Notes: generated from the letters alone by a model not told the origin. Positions 1 to 9,207 are shown, counted from the stretch's first letter. The stretch is 64,000 bases of DNA from an uncultured Cohaesibacter sp. (GCF_963662805.1 NZ_OY759867.1:537936-601935); one strand, 5' to 3'. Numbers and translations are program-made.

Positions 1-2
1 TC

Positions 3-1427
3 CTCGCGGCACTGGTTTTGTGCGGCTCGGTCATGACCCTTGCTCCATGTGCGATTGCGCAAACCGCAGCAGATGACAAGTCCGAGCAGTTGGAGGATGC
101 CAAGACTGGCGTCAGGATCATCGGCTCGCCCCCTCCGTTCGCTTCCGCTGACAGCGATGTTGGCACAGAGCCCGTAGCAGAAACTTCCGGCTCAAGTGAG
201 CCTGATGTTGCCGATGCCACTGATGAACCGGCCTCCTATCAGGAAGTGGACTACAAGCCGGTGGAGTATAAGCCGGTTGGCAAGGATGAGCCGGCGCATG
301 ATGAGCAGCCTTTCGCGAAGGTTCGCCTGCTTCAGGATCTTCAGGCGCAAACCGCCAAAGGATCAACGCAGGCGCTGAGAGCACAACGCGCTCTGCTGTC
401 CAATCTCAACGAGACGCTTCTGACCCTTGATGAAAGCGTTTGGCGGGATCCGCGCAACGTCCGCGCAGTTGCACTTCTGCTGTTGTCCGGTGGTCACCCC
501 TCAATCGGGGAACACCTGCTCAAACTTGACTTGCCAGACAGTGTTGACAAGCAGCTGATCTCTGCGGCGCTCGCCTATATCGAGGGCCGCAAGAGCGATG
601 CCATCAAGGGTCTCACCCAGCTTGATCCTCTTGAGATGGAACCCAGTCTTGGCGGGCAGATCGCACTTGTTCAGGCCGTTCTGCTCCTGCCGCATGATTT
701 GAAGAACGCTCTTGCCTCCGTTGACAAGGCACGGCTTCTGATGCCGGGCTCCCTCATCGAGGAAGCTGCTCTCAGACGTGGTGTTTCCATTGCGGCGGCA
801 TTGGATGATCCGGATCTCTTCCAGACCTACACAATGCAATATATCCGTCATTATCGTAACTCGATCTACAATTCCGATTTTAGGCGGCGCTTCGGGCTGT
901 CCATGCGCCGGTTTGGCGCCAGCGAAGCCGATGGAACCTTTGATGATCTGGACATGGTCATTTCGCAGTTCGACCTTGACAGTCAGCGCCAGTTTTATCT
1001 GTTGCTGGCCCATTCTGGGCTGGTTGAGGGCAATCTGGATCTGGCGCTGAAGGCCTCAACCGCAGCATTGCCTCTGTCGATGGAAAACACCACTGACCGT
1101 TCACGCGCCGAGCTCTATATCGCCGGGTCGATGGTCAAAGCGGACAGCCTCGACAAGGCACTTCAGCATCTCTGGGCCGTTCAGCGAAATTTGCTTGAAC
1201 CGCGAGATCTGCTTCTTGCCGATCGCGTGACCGACATTCTCAACGGCATCCGCCATTGGCCCGAGGCGACGGAACATTTGCCGGAATTTGCTGAAAAGCG
1301 CGTCGAGGCCACTCCCAAGGAAGATGAGTGGGAGCTGGATGTGCTGACGAAAGCACGGCAACAGCTCGATGAGGCAGACGATCTACTCAGCTATGCTGAC
1401 AAACCAATGAAACAGGCTTCCCGATGA
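3..1427 (+). CDS. motC: MotC-like periplasmic motility protein (5' partial)
   Basis: The reading frame is open from the left edge, so the true start lies outside the window. The first visible residues (LAALVLCGSV...APCAIA before QTAADD) look like the hydrophobic core and cleavage region of a signal peptide, which rules out the internal TTG at 18 as the start. After an acidic, Pro-rich linker the rest (about residues 100-450) is a helical, TPR-like protein. In rhizobia a gene in this position, directly before motD/fliK, is motC, a periplasmic protein needed for flagellar rotation, and the length of about 470 residues fits. The stop overlaps the next start (ATGA at 1424-1427), so the two are translationally coupled. 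The assignment rests mainly on context and architecture. Confidence 0.75.
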   Translation, partial: LAALVLCGSVMTLAPCAIAQTAADDKSEQLEDAKTGVRIIGSPPPFASADSDVGTEPVAETSGSSEPDVADATDEPASYQEVDYKPVEYKPVGKDEPAHDEQPFAKVRLLQDLQAQTAKGSTQALRAQRALLSNLNETLLTLDESVWRDPRNVRAVALLLLSGGHPSIGEHLLKLDLPDSVDKQLISAALAYIEGRKSDAIKGLTQLDPLEMEPSLGGQIALVQAVLLLPHDLKNALASVDKARLLMPGSLIEEAALRRGVSIAAALDDPDLFQTYTMQYIRHYRNSIYNSDFRRRFGLSMRRFGASEADGTFDDLDMVISQFDLDSQRQFYLLLAHSGLVEGNLDLALKASTAALPLSMENTTDRSRAELYIAGSMVKADSLDKALQHLWAVQRNLLEPRDLLLADRVTDILNGIRHWPEATEHLPEFAEKRVEATPKEDEWELDVLTKARQQLDEADDLLSYADKPMKQASR

Positions 1428-2836
1428 CCGATCAAAGTATTTCCGCAGCCCTTCGCATGAACCCTGGCCCTCGTGTTGCTTCGGGTGGCAACAAGGGACA
1501 ATCGTCCGGTCAGAATTCGCGTCAGGACAATCTGATGCAGGACGCTGGCGAAGCTGAAACGTCGGACGCTTCCAGTGCGGTTGCCGACAAGTCTTCTAAG
1601 GACGGTGGCAAGTCATCTGCTCAAGCGGACGCACCGGATTTTGATGCGCTCCTGCGGTCCCTCAACAGCAAGGACGGGGCTTCTTCTGACGCAGCGCAGA
1701 CTAAGGCAGGGTCCATCGATGTGTCGGACCTTGTCGGGCAGTCTGGCGATGATGCCGAAATGCCTGCAGACAAGCTTCTCGCCCAATTGATCAAGGGCCT
1801 TGAGGCATCTGGCAAACAGGACCAGCTGGTTGACACTCAGGGGGCAGCTCAGGCCAAGGGGCAAGATCTCACAGGCCCGGCGCTGATGATGAGTCAGATG
1901 ATGGCTGGCAAAAGCACCGATGAGGCTGCAAATGTGACCGGGGAACAGCAGGCAGGCAAGTCCGGCAATCTGTTGTCCGATCAGGCTTCCAAACTTGCTC
2001 AGATGCCGGGTACGGTAAGCGATGGCGACTTCACGCCCGGTAAGACCGGACTGTTCGACGCCTATTCCGTTGAGACCAAATCCGTATCTGCGTTTGACAA
2101 GATCGTTCCGGTGGTCAAGGAAGCCGTGTTGACCCCATCACAAAAGGCCTTGCGGGATGGATTTACTGTTCTGCGGCAGGAAACCCATTTTGCCCCGACA
2201 GCCACAGTAGATACGTCCAGTATGGCAACAGCCAATACGGTCTTTCAACAGATCGGGACCGCGATTGCCAATGATCTGGCTCCGGCTGGTCAGGCAAAAC
2301 CGGACTCTGCGGCATCATCCTCATCAAGCCAGCAGACCAATACCGGCGGGTTCCGCGTCACCAGTGGTGGCGATGCGCTCAAGGTTCTCGACATTCAGTT
2401 GCATCCGGCAGATCTCGGCAGGGTCCGCCTGTCTATTCGCCTCAATGACACTAACGTCGATGTGCGCGTCGAAGTGACCAACGCCTCCACCGCCAAGATC
2501 CTTGAAGGCAACAAGCAGTTGCTCGACCAGCTCTTGAGCAAGGCTGGCTATCGCGCCGACCACATTTCGATTGTCGCCATCGACGAGAAAAGCGGGTCCC
2601 AGATCACCCCTCCCTCATCGAGCAATAGCGCTCACAACCAGGCCAACCAGCAGGGTCAGCCGGGTTCGTTCAGCGGTCAGGGCGGCGATGCACAACAGGG
2701 TCGCGGTGAACAGCAGCAGGGACCGAATGCCAACGGTGAGTATCAGGACATGAGTGTCGATGCGTCCCATATCGCATCCGATGAGGTTTCCAATGAACAC
2801 AACAGTTCCAGCTACGCTAAAGGCATTACTCTTTAG
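1424..2836 (+). CDS. fliK: Flagellar hook-length control protein FliK (MotD in rhizobia)
   Basis: The 470-residue protein has a long low-complexity N-terminal half rich in Ser, Gly, Gln and Asp. A conserved C-terminal Flg_hook domain follows at about residues 310-390, recognisable by LDIQLHPADLGRVRLSIRL and the later VTNASTAKILEGNKQLLDQLL, and a Gln/Ser-rich tail ends the protein. FliK measures hook length and switches export specificity at FlhB; the rhizobial orthologue was first named MotD. The start overlaps the motC stop by ATGA, and the 3' end overlaps the following transglycosylase gene. The N-terminal part is expected to be poorly conserved. Confidence 0.88.
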   Translation: MTDQSISAALRMNPGPRVASGGNKGQSSGQNSRQDNLMQDAGEAETSDASSAVADKSSKDGGKSSAQADAPDFDALLRSLNSKDGASSDAAQTKAGSIDVSDLVGQSGDDAEMPADKLLAQLIKGLEASGKQDQLVDTQGAAQAKGQDLTGPALMMSQMMAGKSTDEAANVTGEQQAGKSGNLLSDQASKLAQMPGTVSDGDFTPGKTGLFDAYSVETKSVSAFDKIVPVVKEAVLTPSQKALRDGFTVLRQETHFAPTATVDTSSMATANTVFQQIGTAIANDLAPAGQAKPDSAASSSSSQQTNTGGFRVTSGGDALKVLDIQLHPADLGRVRLSIRLNDTNVDVRVEVTNASTAKILEGNKQLLDQLLSKAGYRADHISIVAIDEKSGSQITPPSSSNSAHNQANQQGQPGSFSGQGGDAQQGRGEQQQGPNANGEYQDMSVDASHIASDEVSNEHNSSSYAKGITL

Positions 2837-3377
2837 CAGCGCCTTTATGATGATCGCTCATGAATCGCTCGCCAGAGAAGGCGAGTTCGATCCGGTGTGC
2901 GAGAAGGAAATGCGTGCGGCAGCAGCGGCAGAAGGTGTACCCTTGGGCATTCTTTATGCTGTCGGGCTGACGGAAACCGGTCGCGGCAAGAAGCTCCATC
3001 CCTACGCTCTGAATATCGAAGGCAAGTCGGTTTTTGCCAAGTCCAAGGAAGAAGCCCTGCAAGCTTTCAGGACTGCCCGGAAGAATGGCAAAAAGCTCAT
3101 CGATATCGGCTGTATGCAAATCAATCATCATTATCACCAGCAGGAGTTTTCCTCCCTCGACCAGATGATTGATCCGCGCGCCAATGTCTTTTATGCGGCC
3201 CGGTTTCTCAAACGCCTGCGGGTTCAGCAAGGTAACTGGACCATGGCTGTTGCTCGCTATCACGCGGGTCCGAACAACAATCCGGCCCAGAAGCGATATG
3301 TTTGCGCTGTGATCCGCAATCTTGTTGCCAGCGGATTTGGGAAATGGACGACCAACACGAAAAAGTTCTGTCAGTAG
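2793..3377 (+). CDS. Flagellar-cluster lytic transglycosylase (SLT domain)
   Basis: The product has about 194 residues with an N-terminal signal peptide (MNTTVPATLKALLFSSAF..., cleavage near SLA-RE). A single SLT/goose-lysozyme-like domain follows: the catalytic Glu is in GLTETGRG, and the downstream GCMQINHHYH and AVARYHAG motifs are typical of family 1 transglycosylases. It probably opens peptidoglycan locally for rod and hook passage, as SltF or the FlgJ muramidase domain does elsewhere. The ATG at 2793 is preferred because it has a GATGAGG-type ribosome site and starts the signal peptide directly; upstream in-frame ATGs at 2754 and 2781 would bury it. The gene overlaps the 3' end of fliK by 44 bases. 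Confidence 0.87.
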   Translation: MNTTVPATLKALLFSSAFMMIAHESLAREGEFDPVCEKEMRAAAAAEGVPLGILYAVGLTETGRGKKLHPYALNIEGKSVFAKSKEEALQAFRTARKNGKKLIDIGCMQINHHYHQQEFSSLDQMIDPRANVFYAARFLKRLRVQQGNWTMAVARYHAGPNNNPAQKRYVCAVIRNLVASGFGKWTTNTKKFCQ

Positions 3378-3432
3378 AGAGACTTGAATTCTTTCGTCTG
3401 CAATGAAACGTCATTTCCCGCCTCTAAATTCG

Positions 3433-3458
3433 GGCTCGCCTTTGCGGGCCTTTGTTTT
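3433..3458 (+). terminator. Rho-independent terminator after the motC-fliK-transglycosylase transcript
   Basis: GGCTCGC (3433-3439) pairs with GCGGGCC (3444-3450) around a CTTT loop, with one G-U pair, and is followed by TTTGTTTT. It lies 55 bases after the transglycosylase stop and separates that transcript from flgE. Confidence 0.7.
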
Positions 3459-3638
3459 GGGAATTCTCTTAAAAATTGAATTAATTCAGTATTTTAGCGA
3501 TTCATAACATCAGTTTCGCGCAAGGCTCCAAGTCTATCGTGTCCAATATAGTCACCACATAAGTCCGCTCAGGGCTTGGTAGCGCGATCTGATTTAACCC
3601 ACATTGCGTGATCGCGCGGAACAGACAGGAGAGCAATC

Positions 3639-4949
3639 ATGAGCCTTTACGGCGTTATGCGTTCAAGTGTTTCAGGCATGTCCGCCCAGTCAAGCAAGCT
3701 CGGCGCCGTTTCTGACAACATCGTCAACTCGGCAACCGTTGGATATAAACGCGTTGAAACCGAATTCCGTTCAATCACCATGTCATCCGGTGAAGGCTCC
3801 TACAACTCTGGCGCCATCGAAGCCCGGACCCGCTATGCGATTTCCACCGCGGGCAACCTCGATTTCACGACCTCTGTGACCGACCTTGCCATCGAAGGCA
3901 ACGGCTTTTTCATCGTCACGGATTCCGACGGCACTCCTTTTCTGACCCGCGCTGGTCGCTTTGTCCCCGATGAGAATGGCGATCTGGTCAACACCGCAGG
4001 CTTCTATCTGCAGGGCTATGATCTGGAAAATGGCACCCCCACCGTCGTTGCCAACCAGATGACCGGCATGACCACCGTGAATATCACCGACATGCGCCTT
4101 GCGACCGACCCGACGACTGAAGGGTCCATGAGCGGTAACCTGCCGGCTGGCGTCACCGCCAACGCGGATAAATTGCCCATCCCGGCCCTGCCCTCGACCG
4201 GTGTCGCTGGCGCGGAATTTGATGCCAAGACATCCCTGGTCACCTATGACAACCTCGGCAACGAAGTCACTGTCGACATCTATTTCACCAAATTGACCGA
4301 CTCCACCGGCACGTCCACCTGGGAAGTCAGTGTGTTCAATCAGGCAGACGCCACAAATGGTGGCTTCCCCTATGCCATGGCAGGAACCACGTCACTCGGT
4401 ACCGCCTATACCAACCCTCTTGGCACCACCACTCTGACCTTTGACAACACTACGGGTGAGCTGACCGGTACGGACTCCGTTTCTTTCAACATTCCTGACG
4501 GTACTGCTGCGGTCGATCTTTCCTTCGCTGGAATGACCCAGCTGGCGTCCGACTTCAACACCGTTGATCCGAAAATGAACGGCAACCCGCCGCAGCAGGT
4601 TGAATCGATCGAGATCGGTAACGATGGCACACTTTATGCCATTTATGAAAACGGCAACCGAGAAGCCCGCTACAAGATCCCGCTTGCGGACGTGACCAGC
4701 CCTGACAACCTTCAGCCCATGGGTGGTGAGGTTTATCGCACCACCAGCGACAGTGGCGACGTGATGGTCGGCTTCGCTGGCGAAGGCGGTCTTGGCACCA
4801 TGCGTTCCATGGCGATCGAAGGGTCCAACGTGGATCTTGCGACCGAGTTGACCAACCTCGTAGTTGCTCAGCGCGCCTTTTCCGCCAACTCCAAGGTTTT
4901 CCAGACCGGGTCGGATCTTCTGACCGAGGTGGTCAACCTCTCCAGGTAG
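3639..4949 (+). CDS. flgE: Flagellar hook protein FlgE
   Basis: The 436-residue protein builds the hook, the universal joint between rod and filament, after export by the flagellar type III system. The N-terminal rod-type motif MSLYGVMRSSVSGMSAQSSK...DNIVNSATVGYKR and the C-terminal NVDLATELTNLVVAQRAFSANSK helix are the diagnostic D0 coiled-coil segments. The middle is the variable FlgE/F/G and FlgE D2 region rich in Thr, Gly and Asn. A strong ribosome site (AGGAG) lies just upstream of the ATG. A 261-base gap with a terminator precedes it, so it probably has its own promoter and heads the flgE-flgK-flgL-flaF-flbT-flgD-fliQ operon. Confidence 0.96.
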   Translation: MSLYGVMRSSVSGMSAQSSKLGAVSDNIVNSATVGYKRVETEFRSITMSSGEGSYNSGAIEARTRYAISTAGNLDFTTSVTDLAIEGNGFFIVTDSDGTPFLTRAGRFVPDENGDLVNTAGFYLQGYDLENGTPTVVANQMTGMTTVNITDMRLATDPTTEGSMSGNLPAGVTANADKLPIPALPSTGVAGAEFDAKTSLVTYDNLGNEVTVDIYFTKLTDSTGTSTWEVSVFNQADATNGGFPYAMAGTTSLGTAYTNPLGTTTLTFDNTTGELTGTDSVSFNIPDGTAAVDLSFAGMTQLASDFNTVDPKMNGNPPQQVESIEIGNDGTLYAIYENGNREARYKIPLADVTSPDNLQPMGGEVYRTTSDSGDVMVGFAGEGGLGTMRSMAIEGSNVDLATELTNLVVAQRAFSANSKVFQTGSDLLTEVVNLSR

Positions 4950-4959
4950 CTCTCCACAT

Positions 4960-4997
4960 GGGCTGCGCGGTTGTCCCTCTTAGCATCCGCGCAGCCC
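4960..4997 (+). other. Perfect 11-bp stem-loop between flgE and flgK
   Basis: GGGCTGCGCGG (4960-4970) is an exact inverted repeat of CCGCGCAGCCC (4987-4997), with a 16-base loop. There is no T-tract after it, so it is not a standard intrinsic terminator. It starts ten bases after the flgE stop and ends 26 bases before flgK. A plausible role is protecting the flgE message from 3' decay, so that hook protein is made in excess over hook-associated proteins. Confidence 0.6.
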
Positions 4998-5023
4998 GAG
5001 AGACCAAGTAACAGGTTCATCCA

Positions 5024-6511
5024 ATGAGTCTTTCAGTCGCACTTCAGGTTGCCCAGTCCGCTCTGACCACCCGTCAGAGAGAGACGTCGATACTGGCACA
5101 GAATATCACGAACGCTACGGTCGAAGGCTATAGCCGCAAGTCGGCTCTGGTTTCTTCCCTGCGTTCGGAAAACGGTCAAAGCGGTGGCATTACCGTTGAA
5201 TCCATTGCGCGAGCAACAGATGAGGCCCTCCTATCGAATTTGATGAAGTCGACGTCCGCTGCAATGACCGACGAGATCTATCTCGATGGTCTGACCAGGC
5301 TGTCCGAGACGATCGGGGATCCATCGGAAGACCGCTCACCAAGTGCAGCGCTCGGCAACTTTCTAACGGCAATGCAACAATATAGCGCCGAGCCTCAGAA
5401 TTCCGTCCTGGCAAGTGCTGTTTTGACGAGCGCTGAGGATTTGGCCAACACCCTCAATGAAGCGACGAGAGCGGTTCAGTCTGAGCGCGAACGGGCCGAT
5501 GCACTCATTGCGGATTCGGTGACCACCATCAATACGCTGCTTGAAGACTTCGAAGCGGTGAACAATGAGGTCATTCGCGGCACGCAAGCCGGAACCGATA
5601 TCACCAGCGCTCTTGACCAGCGCGATCAGATCGTCCTCCAGCTGTCAGAATACATGGGTATTCGTGCCGAAACACGCGGCTCAAATGACATGGTACTGAC
5701 AACAGACAGCGGCGTGATGCTGTTTGAGACCACGCCCAGAACCGTGTCCTTCGAAAGCACCACGACTTATGTTGCCGGTACAGTCGGTAACGCGTTGCTG
5801 GTTGACGGTGTCCGGGTTGCCGGTCCCGGAGCGACAATGGAACTCTCGGAAGGCAGTCTGGTCGGCTTGATGAAGCTCAGAGATGAAGCAGCTGTCACCT
5901 ATCAGAACCAGCTTGACGAGATGGCTCGCGGACTGATCACTGCATTCCGGGAAGCGGATCAGGTGGGTACCAACCCGGATCGGACTGGCCTATTCTCCTA
6001 TTCAGGCTCTCCAACTGTTCCCGCCAGCGGCACAGTCATTGCGGGCCTTGCCGGTGACATTTCCATCGCGGCATCTGTTGACCCCGATCAGGGCGGCGAC
6101 ATCAACCGGCTGCGCGATGGCGGGATTTCCGAGCCCTACGATGCCGACTATGTCTACAACACCGGTGGCGAAGCCGGTTATGTGACCCGGCTTCAGGAGA
6201 TCATCACCGAGCTCGACAAACCGATCAGCTTTGATCCTATCACCATGGTCGATCCCAGCAATTCCCTGCAGGATTTTGCCAGTTCTTCGGCCAGTTGGCT
6301 GGAAGGCGCTCGCCAAGCGGCCGACGCGGTGTACGAACGGTCGTCTGTCGTTGTCACACGCACGGCGGAGTCACTTTCAAACATCACCGGCGTCAATATC
6401 GACGATGAAATGCAGGCCATGCTCGAAATCGAGCGCAGCTATTCAGCGACGGCCAAGCTCATCAGCACCATCAACGAAATGCTCGAGCAGTTGCTCGATC
6501 TTGCGGGGTAA
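5024..6511 (+). CDS. flgK: Flagellar hook-associated protein 1 FlgK
   Basis: The 495-residue protein joins hook to filament. The N-terminal MSLSVALQVAQSALTTRQRE...NITNATVEGYSRK carries the flagellar rod motif, and the C-terminal NIDDEMQAMLEIERSYSATAKLISTINEML is the FlgK D0 helix. The central region about residues 90-330 is helical and matches the HAP1 core. It lies 74 bases after flgE, separated by a strong hairpin, and is followed after only three bases by flgL, as expected for hook-filament junction partners. Confidence 0.95.
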   Translation: MSLSVALQVAQSALTTRQRETSILAQNITNATVEGYSRKSALVSSLRSENGQSGGITVESIARATDEALLSNLMKSTSAAMTDEIYLDGLTRLSETIGDPSEDRSPSAALGNFLTAMQQYSAEPQNSVLASAVLTSAEDLANTLNEATRAVQSERERADALIADSVTTINTLLEDFEAVNNEVIRGTQAGTDITSALDQRDQIVLQLSEYMGIRAETRGSNDMVLTTDSGVMLFETTPRTVSFESTTTYVAGTVGNALLVDGVRVAGPGATMELSEGSLVGLMKLRDEAAVTYQNQLDEMARGLITAFREADQVGTNPDRTGLFSYSGSPTVPASGTVIAGLAGDISIAASVDPDQGGDINRLRDGGISEPYDADYVYNTGGEAGYVTRLQEIITELDKPISFDPITMVDPSNSLQDFASSSASWLEGARQAADAVYERSSVVVTRTAESLSNITGVNIDDEMQAMLEIERSYSATAKLISTINEMLEQLLDLAG

Positions 6512-6514
6512 GCC

Positions 6515-7561
6515 ATGAAATCCGCCTTTATCTCAACGGTCTCCATGACCAATGCAACGCGTAGCTCTATCATGGATCAGAGCATTTCCCTTGCAAAGCT
6601 GCAAAAGGAAGTGTCCTCGGGTCGCAAAGCTGATGTCGGGCTGGATCTCGGCATCGGGACCGGCGAAACCATTTCGCTGAGGAGCGAGTTCGCACGGCTC
6701 AACACGATCATTGACACCAATGCGCTGGTTTCCAGCCGCCTTGACGTTACATCGACGGCGATGATCAACCTGCGTGACAGTGCTCAGGACATGTTGTCAA
6801 CGCTGGTTTCCAGCATCGGTAGCGAGACAGGTCGCGAGGTCACGATCGCTGAAGCGAAGAATGATCTCGAGCAGCTGGTTGCCACTCTCAACACCTCCTT
6901 TAGCGGATCCTACCTGTTTGCAGGCATTGATGTCAGCAACCCGCCTCTGACGGACTATTACGATACTGCCGGTTCGGCCAGCAAGACTGCCATTGACGCC
7001 TCCTTCTCCAGCTATCTTACAGGTATTCCGACCACGATTGATGCCCTGACGCCAGCAGAGATGGAAAACTATCTCGATACAGTGATGACAACGGAGTTTG
7101 ACAATCCTGGAGGATGGTCGACGAACTGGTCAACTGCATCGGATCTCGAGACCGTCAACCGGATTTCCACATCGGAAACCATCGAAACGTCGGTCAGTGC
7201 CAACATTGATCCGATGCGCAAGTTGGCCATGGCGTTCACCATGGTTGCCGAGCTTGATGGCGCCAACATGCAGCAAGGTACCTTTGACGTTGTGGCCCAG
7301 AAAGCCGTCTCCCTTCTGGGGGAAGCCATCGAAGGCATGAACAATGCGGTTGGCAAGGTTGGCAACGCACAGGCTCGCGTTTCCAAGGCATCCGACAAGC
7401 TTTCTTTGCAGACCGACCTCATCAACACGAGAATTCTGGCGCTTGAGAATGTCGATCAGACCGAAGTTTCGGTTTTGCTCTCCAACGCCCTGACGCAGCT
7501 GGAGGTGACCTATTCGGTGACCAGCCGGATGCAGGGCATGAGCCTTCTCAACTATCTCTAG
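6515..7561 (+). CDS. flgL: Flagellar hook-associated protein 3 FlgL
   Basis: The 348-residue flagellin-like protein sits between FlgK and the filament. Its N terminus (MKSAFISTVSMTNATRSSIM...ISLAKLQKEVSSGRK) and C terminus (LINTRILALENVDQTEVSVL...YSVTSRMQGMSLLNYL) are the paired flagellin-type D0/D1 coiled coils. The ATG follows the flgK stop almost directly, so the two are cotranscribed and probably coupled. The variable middle contains the short DVSNPPLTDYYD loop typical of FlgL. Confidence 0.94.
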   Translation: MKSAFISTVSMTNATRSSIMDQSISLAKLQKEVSSGRKADVGLDLGIGTGETISLRSEFARLNTIIDTNALVSSRLDVTSTAMINLRDSAQDMLSTLVSSIGSETGREVTIAEAKNDLEQLVATLNTSFSGSYLFAGIDVSNPPLTDYYDTAGSASKTAIDASFSSYLTGIPTTIDALTPAEMENYLDTVMTTEFDNPGGWSTNWSTASDLETVNRISTSETIETSVSANIDPMRKLAMAFTMVAELDGANMQQGTFDVVAQKAVSLLGEAIEGMNNAVGKVGNAQARVSKASDKLSLQTDLINTRILALENVDQTEVSVLLSNALTQLEVTYSVTSRMQGMSLLNYL

Positions 7562-7616
7562 CCTCAATGACCTCTGCATGATGCAGGGGTCTTAACACCC
7601 GAGTGTAGCAAGGACG

Positions 7617-7982
7617 ATGATGTATACCGCCTATTACGCCGAGAGCTCCGATTATTCGAGCGAAATGAGCCGCAGCAATGAATGGTCGGCTCTGGACAAT
7701 GTGATTTCCGGGCTGAAGACCGCCAGGGAACAGGGACTAGGCACCAGTCAGGCTCGTCAGGCATTGCATGACACGATGACTGTCTGGAGTTTTCTGCTCG
7801 ATGATCTGAGCAATCAGGACAACAATTTCCCCGAGCAGCTCCGCGCTGATCTGATTTCGATCGGCATCTTCGTTATCAAGCAGGTTGGCCGGATTTATCA
7901 GGCTCAGTCCGAGGATGTGGACAGCGATGTCTCCGGGCTGATCGACATCAACACGGCAATCAGGGATGGACTTGTACAATGA
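7617..7982 (+). CDS. flaF: Flagellar biosynthesis regulator FlaF
   Basis: The 121-residue, mostly helical cytoplasmic protein contains the FlaF core NEWSALDNVISGLKTAREQG and DDLSNQDNNFPEQLRADLISIGIFVIKQ. In Caulobacter and rhizobia FlaF is required for flagellin synthesis or secretion and acts antagonistically to FlbT. The ribosome site AAGGA lies just upstream of two adjacent ATGs (7617 and 7620), either of which could be used. The stop overlaps the flbT start by ATGA (7979-7982), so FlaF and FlbT are translationally coupled. Confidence 0.93.
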   Translation: MMYTAYYAESSDYSSEMSRSNEWSALDNVISGLKTAREQGLGTSQARQALHDTMTVWSFLLDDLSNQDNNFPEQLRADLISIGIFVIKQVGRIYQAQSEDVDSDVSGLIDINTAIRDGLVQ

Positions 7983-8446
7983 AACCCATGCGACTGACTT
8001 TCAAATCCGGTGAACGTCTTTACATCAATGGTGCTGTCTTCCGTTTCCCACAGCGGACGACGATCGAGTTGCTCAACAATGCCGAGTTTCTTCTCGAGAG
8101 CCAGATCATGCAGATGGACGAGACGACGACGCCTATGCGTCAGCTCTATTACATCGCGCAGATGATCCTGACGTCGCCCACCAACGCCAAGGATGCTCAG
8201 ACCACCTTCATGCATTTCGCGCGCAGCCTCACCCAGTCGATCAATCACTACAGCCTGTGCGCCGGGCTTCAGGAGGTTGTCGACATGGTAAACAGCGGCA
8301 AGACCTACGATGCAATGAAGAAGATCCGCGAACTCTATCCGCTGGAAGACAGCATTCTGAAGGGCAGCGACCTCGAGTGGTCTGACAAGCCAAAAGCCGA
8401 AAGCAAGCCATCTGCTGCCCCCTTCCCCATGGCAGGCGGGTTCTAA
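7979..8446 (+). CDS. flbT: Flagellin mRNA repressor FlbT
   Basis: The 155-residue protein opens with MKPMRLTFKSGERLYINGAVFRF, the beta-rich start of the FlbT family, and continues with helices (FLLESQIMQMDETTTPMRQLYYIAQMIL). FlbT binds the 5' region of flagellin mRNA and destabilises it until the hook is finished. Length and motifs match the alphaproteobacterial family. It is coupled to flaF through an ATGA overlap. The last 20 residues are a Lys/Ser/Pro-rich tail without a clear role. Confidence 0.94.
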   Translation: MKPMRLTFKSGERLYINGAVFRFPQRTTIELLNNAEFLLESQIMQMDETTTPMRQLYYIAQMILTSPTNAKDAQTTFMHFARSLTQSINHYSLCAGLQEVVDMVNSGKTYDAMKKIRELYPLEDSILKGSDLEWSDKPKAESKPSAAPFPMAGGF

Positions 8447-8494
8447 CCCCCTTGCCCTGACGATTTGACCCCAACATCCAAAGGAACGTGACCA

Positions 8495-8896
8495 ATGAGT
8501 GTTTCGTCTGTTTCCAATGCCACCGCCGCGGTCAGCCAGTCCGCCTCAACCAGTACCTCAGAAGCCATGAGCATGGATTATGACTCCTTCCTGCAGCTTC
8601 TGGTCACCCAGATGAAGAACCAGGATCCGACAGAGCCGACCGACATGGCTGAGCAGATGTCGCAGCTGGCCTCCTTCTCCAACGTTGAACAGAATATCCA
8701 GACCAATACCAAGCTCGATTCGGTTCTGTCGCAGCTGTATGTAAACCAGTCGACGTCGCTCGTCGGCAAGACGATCACCACCGCTGACGATATCACGGGC
8801 GTGGTAAAGTCTGTTGGTATCTACACTGACGGCGTGGTTGCAACGCTTGAAGACGGCTCCAACGTTCTTGTCGGTCCGGGGGTCACCATTTCGTAA
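8495..8896 (+). CDS. flgD: Flagellar hook-capping scaffold protein FlgD
   Basis: The 133-residue protein carries the conserved N-terminal FlgD segment MDYDSFLQLLVTQMKNQDP followed by MAEQMSQLASFSNVEQNIQTN, which directs export and cap formation at the hook tip. It ends shortly after a small beta domain (LVGKTITTADDITGVVKSVG) and lacks the large Fn3/TonB-like domains of enteric FlgD, as is usual for short alphaproteobacterial versions. The ribosome site AAGGAACG is good. Its TAA stop overlaps the fliQ ATG (TAATG), which indicates coupling. Confidence 0.93.
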   Translation: MSVSSVSNATAAVSQSASTSTSEAMSMDYDSFLQLLVTQMKNQDPTEPTDMAEQMSQLASFSNVEQNIQTNTKLDSVLSQLYVNQSTSLVGKTITTADDITGVVKSVGIYTDGVVATLEDGSNVLVGPGVTIS

Positions 8897-9162
8897 TGAA
8901 TGAGGTAGACGCACTCGATTTGGTCCGCGAGGCTCTCTGGACGATCATCATCAGCTCCAGCCCTGCAGTTGGGGCAGCGATGATCGTCGGGATCACGATC
9001 GCCCTGTTTCAGGCACTCACGCAGGTGCAGGAAATGACGTTGACCTTCATCCCGAAGATCCTCGCAATCTTTTTGGCCCTGATCGCCAGCGGCACCTTCG
9101 TCGGTGCCCAGATCGCAAGCTTCACCGAGCTCGTCTATGACAAGATCGAACACGGCTTCTAA
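8896..9162 (+). CDS. fliQ: Flagellar export apparatus protein FliQ
   Basis: The 88-residue protein has two hydrophobic helices (about residues 13-38 and 50-75), the architecture of FliQ in the export gate with FliP and FliR. The motifs SSPAVGAAMIVGITIALFQALTQVQEMTLTFIPKI are diagnostic. It closes the + strand flagellar operon. In several rhizobia flhA follows fliQ, but here the next gene is on the opposite strand, so flhA must lie elsewhere. Confidence 0.95.
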   Translation: MNEVDALDLVREALWTIIISSSPAVGAAMIVGITIALFQALTQVQEMTLTFIPKILAIFLALIASGTFVGAQIASFTELVYDKIEHGF

Positions 9163-9207
9163 CGGTGAGGTACCGACAGGTTCAGGTTGAGCAGATCGCG
9201 ATGGGCG

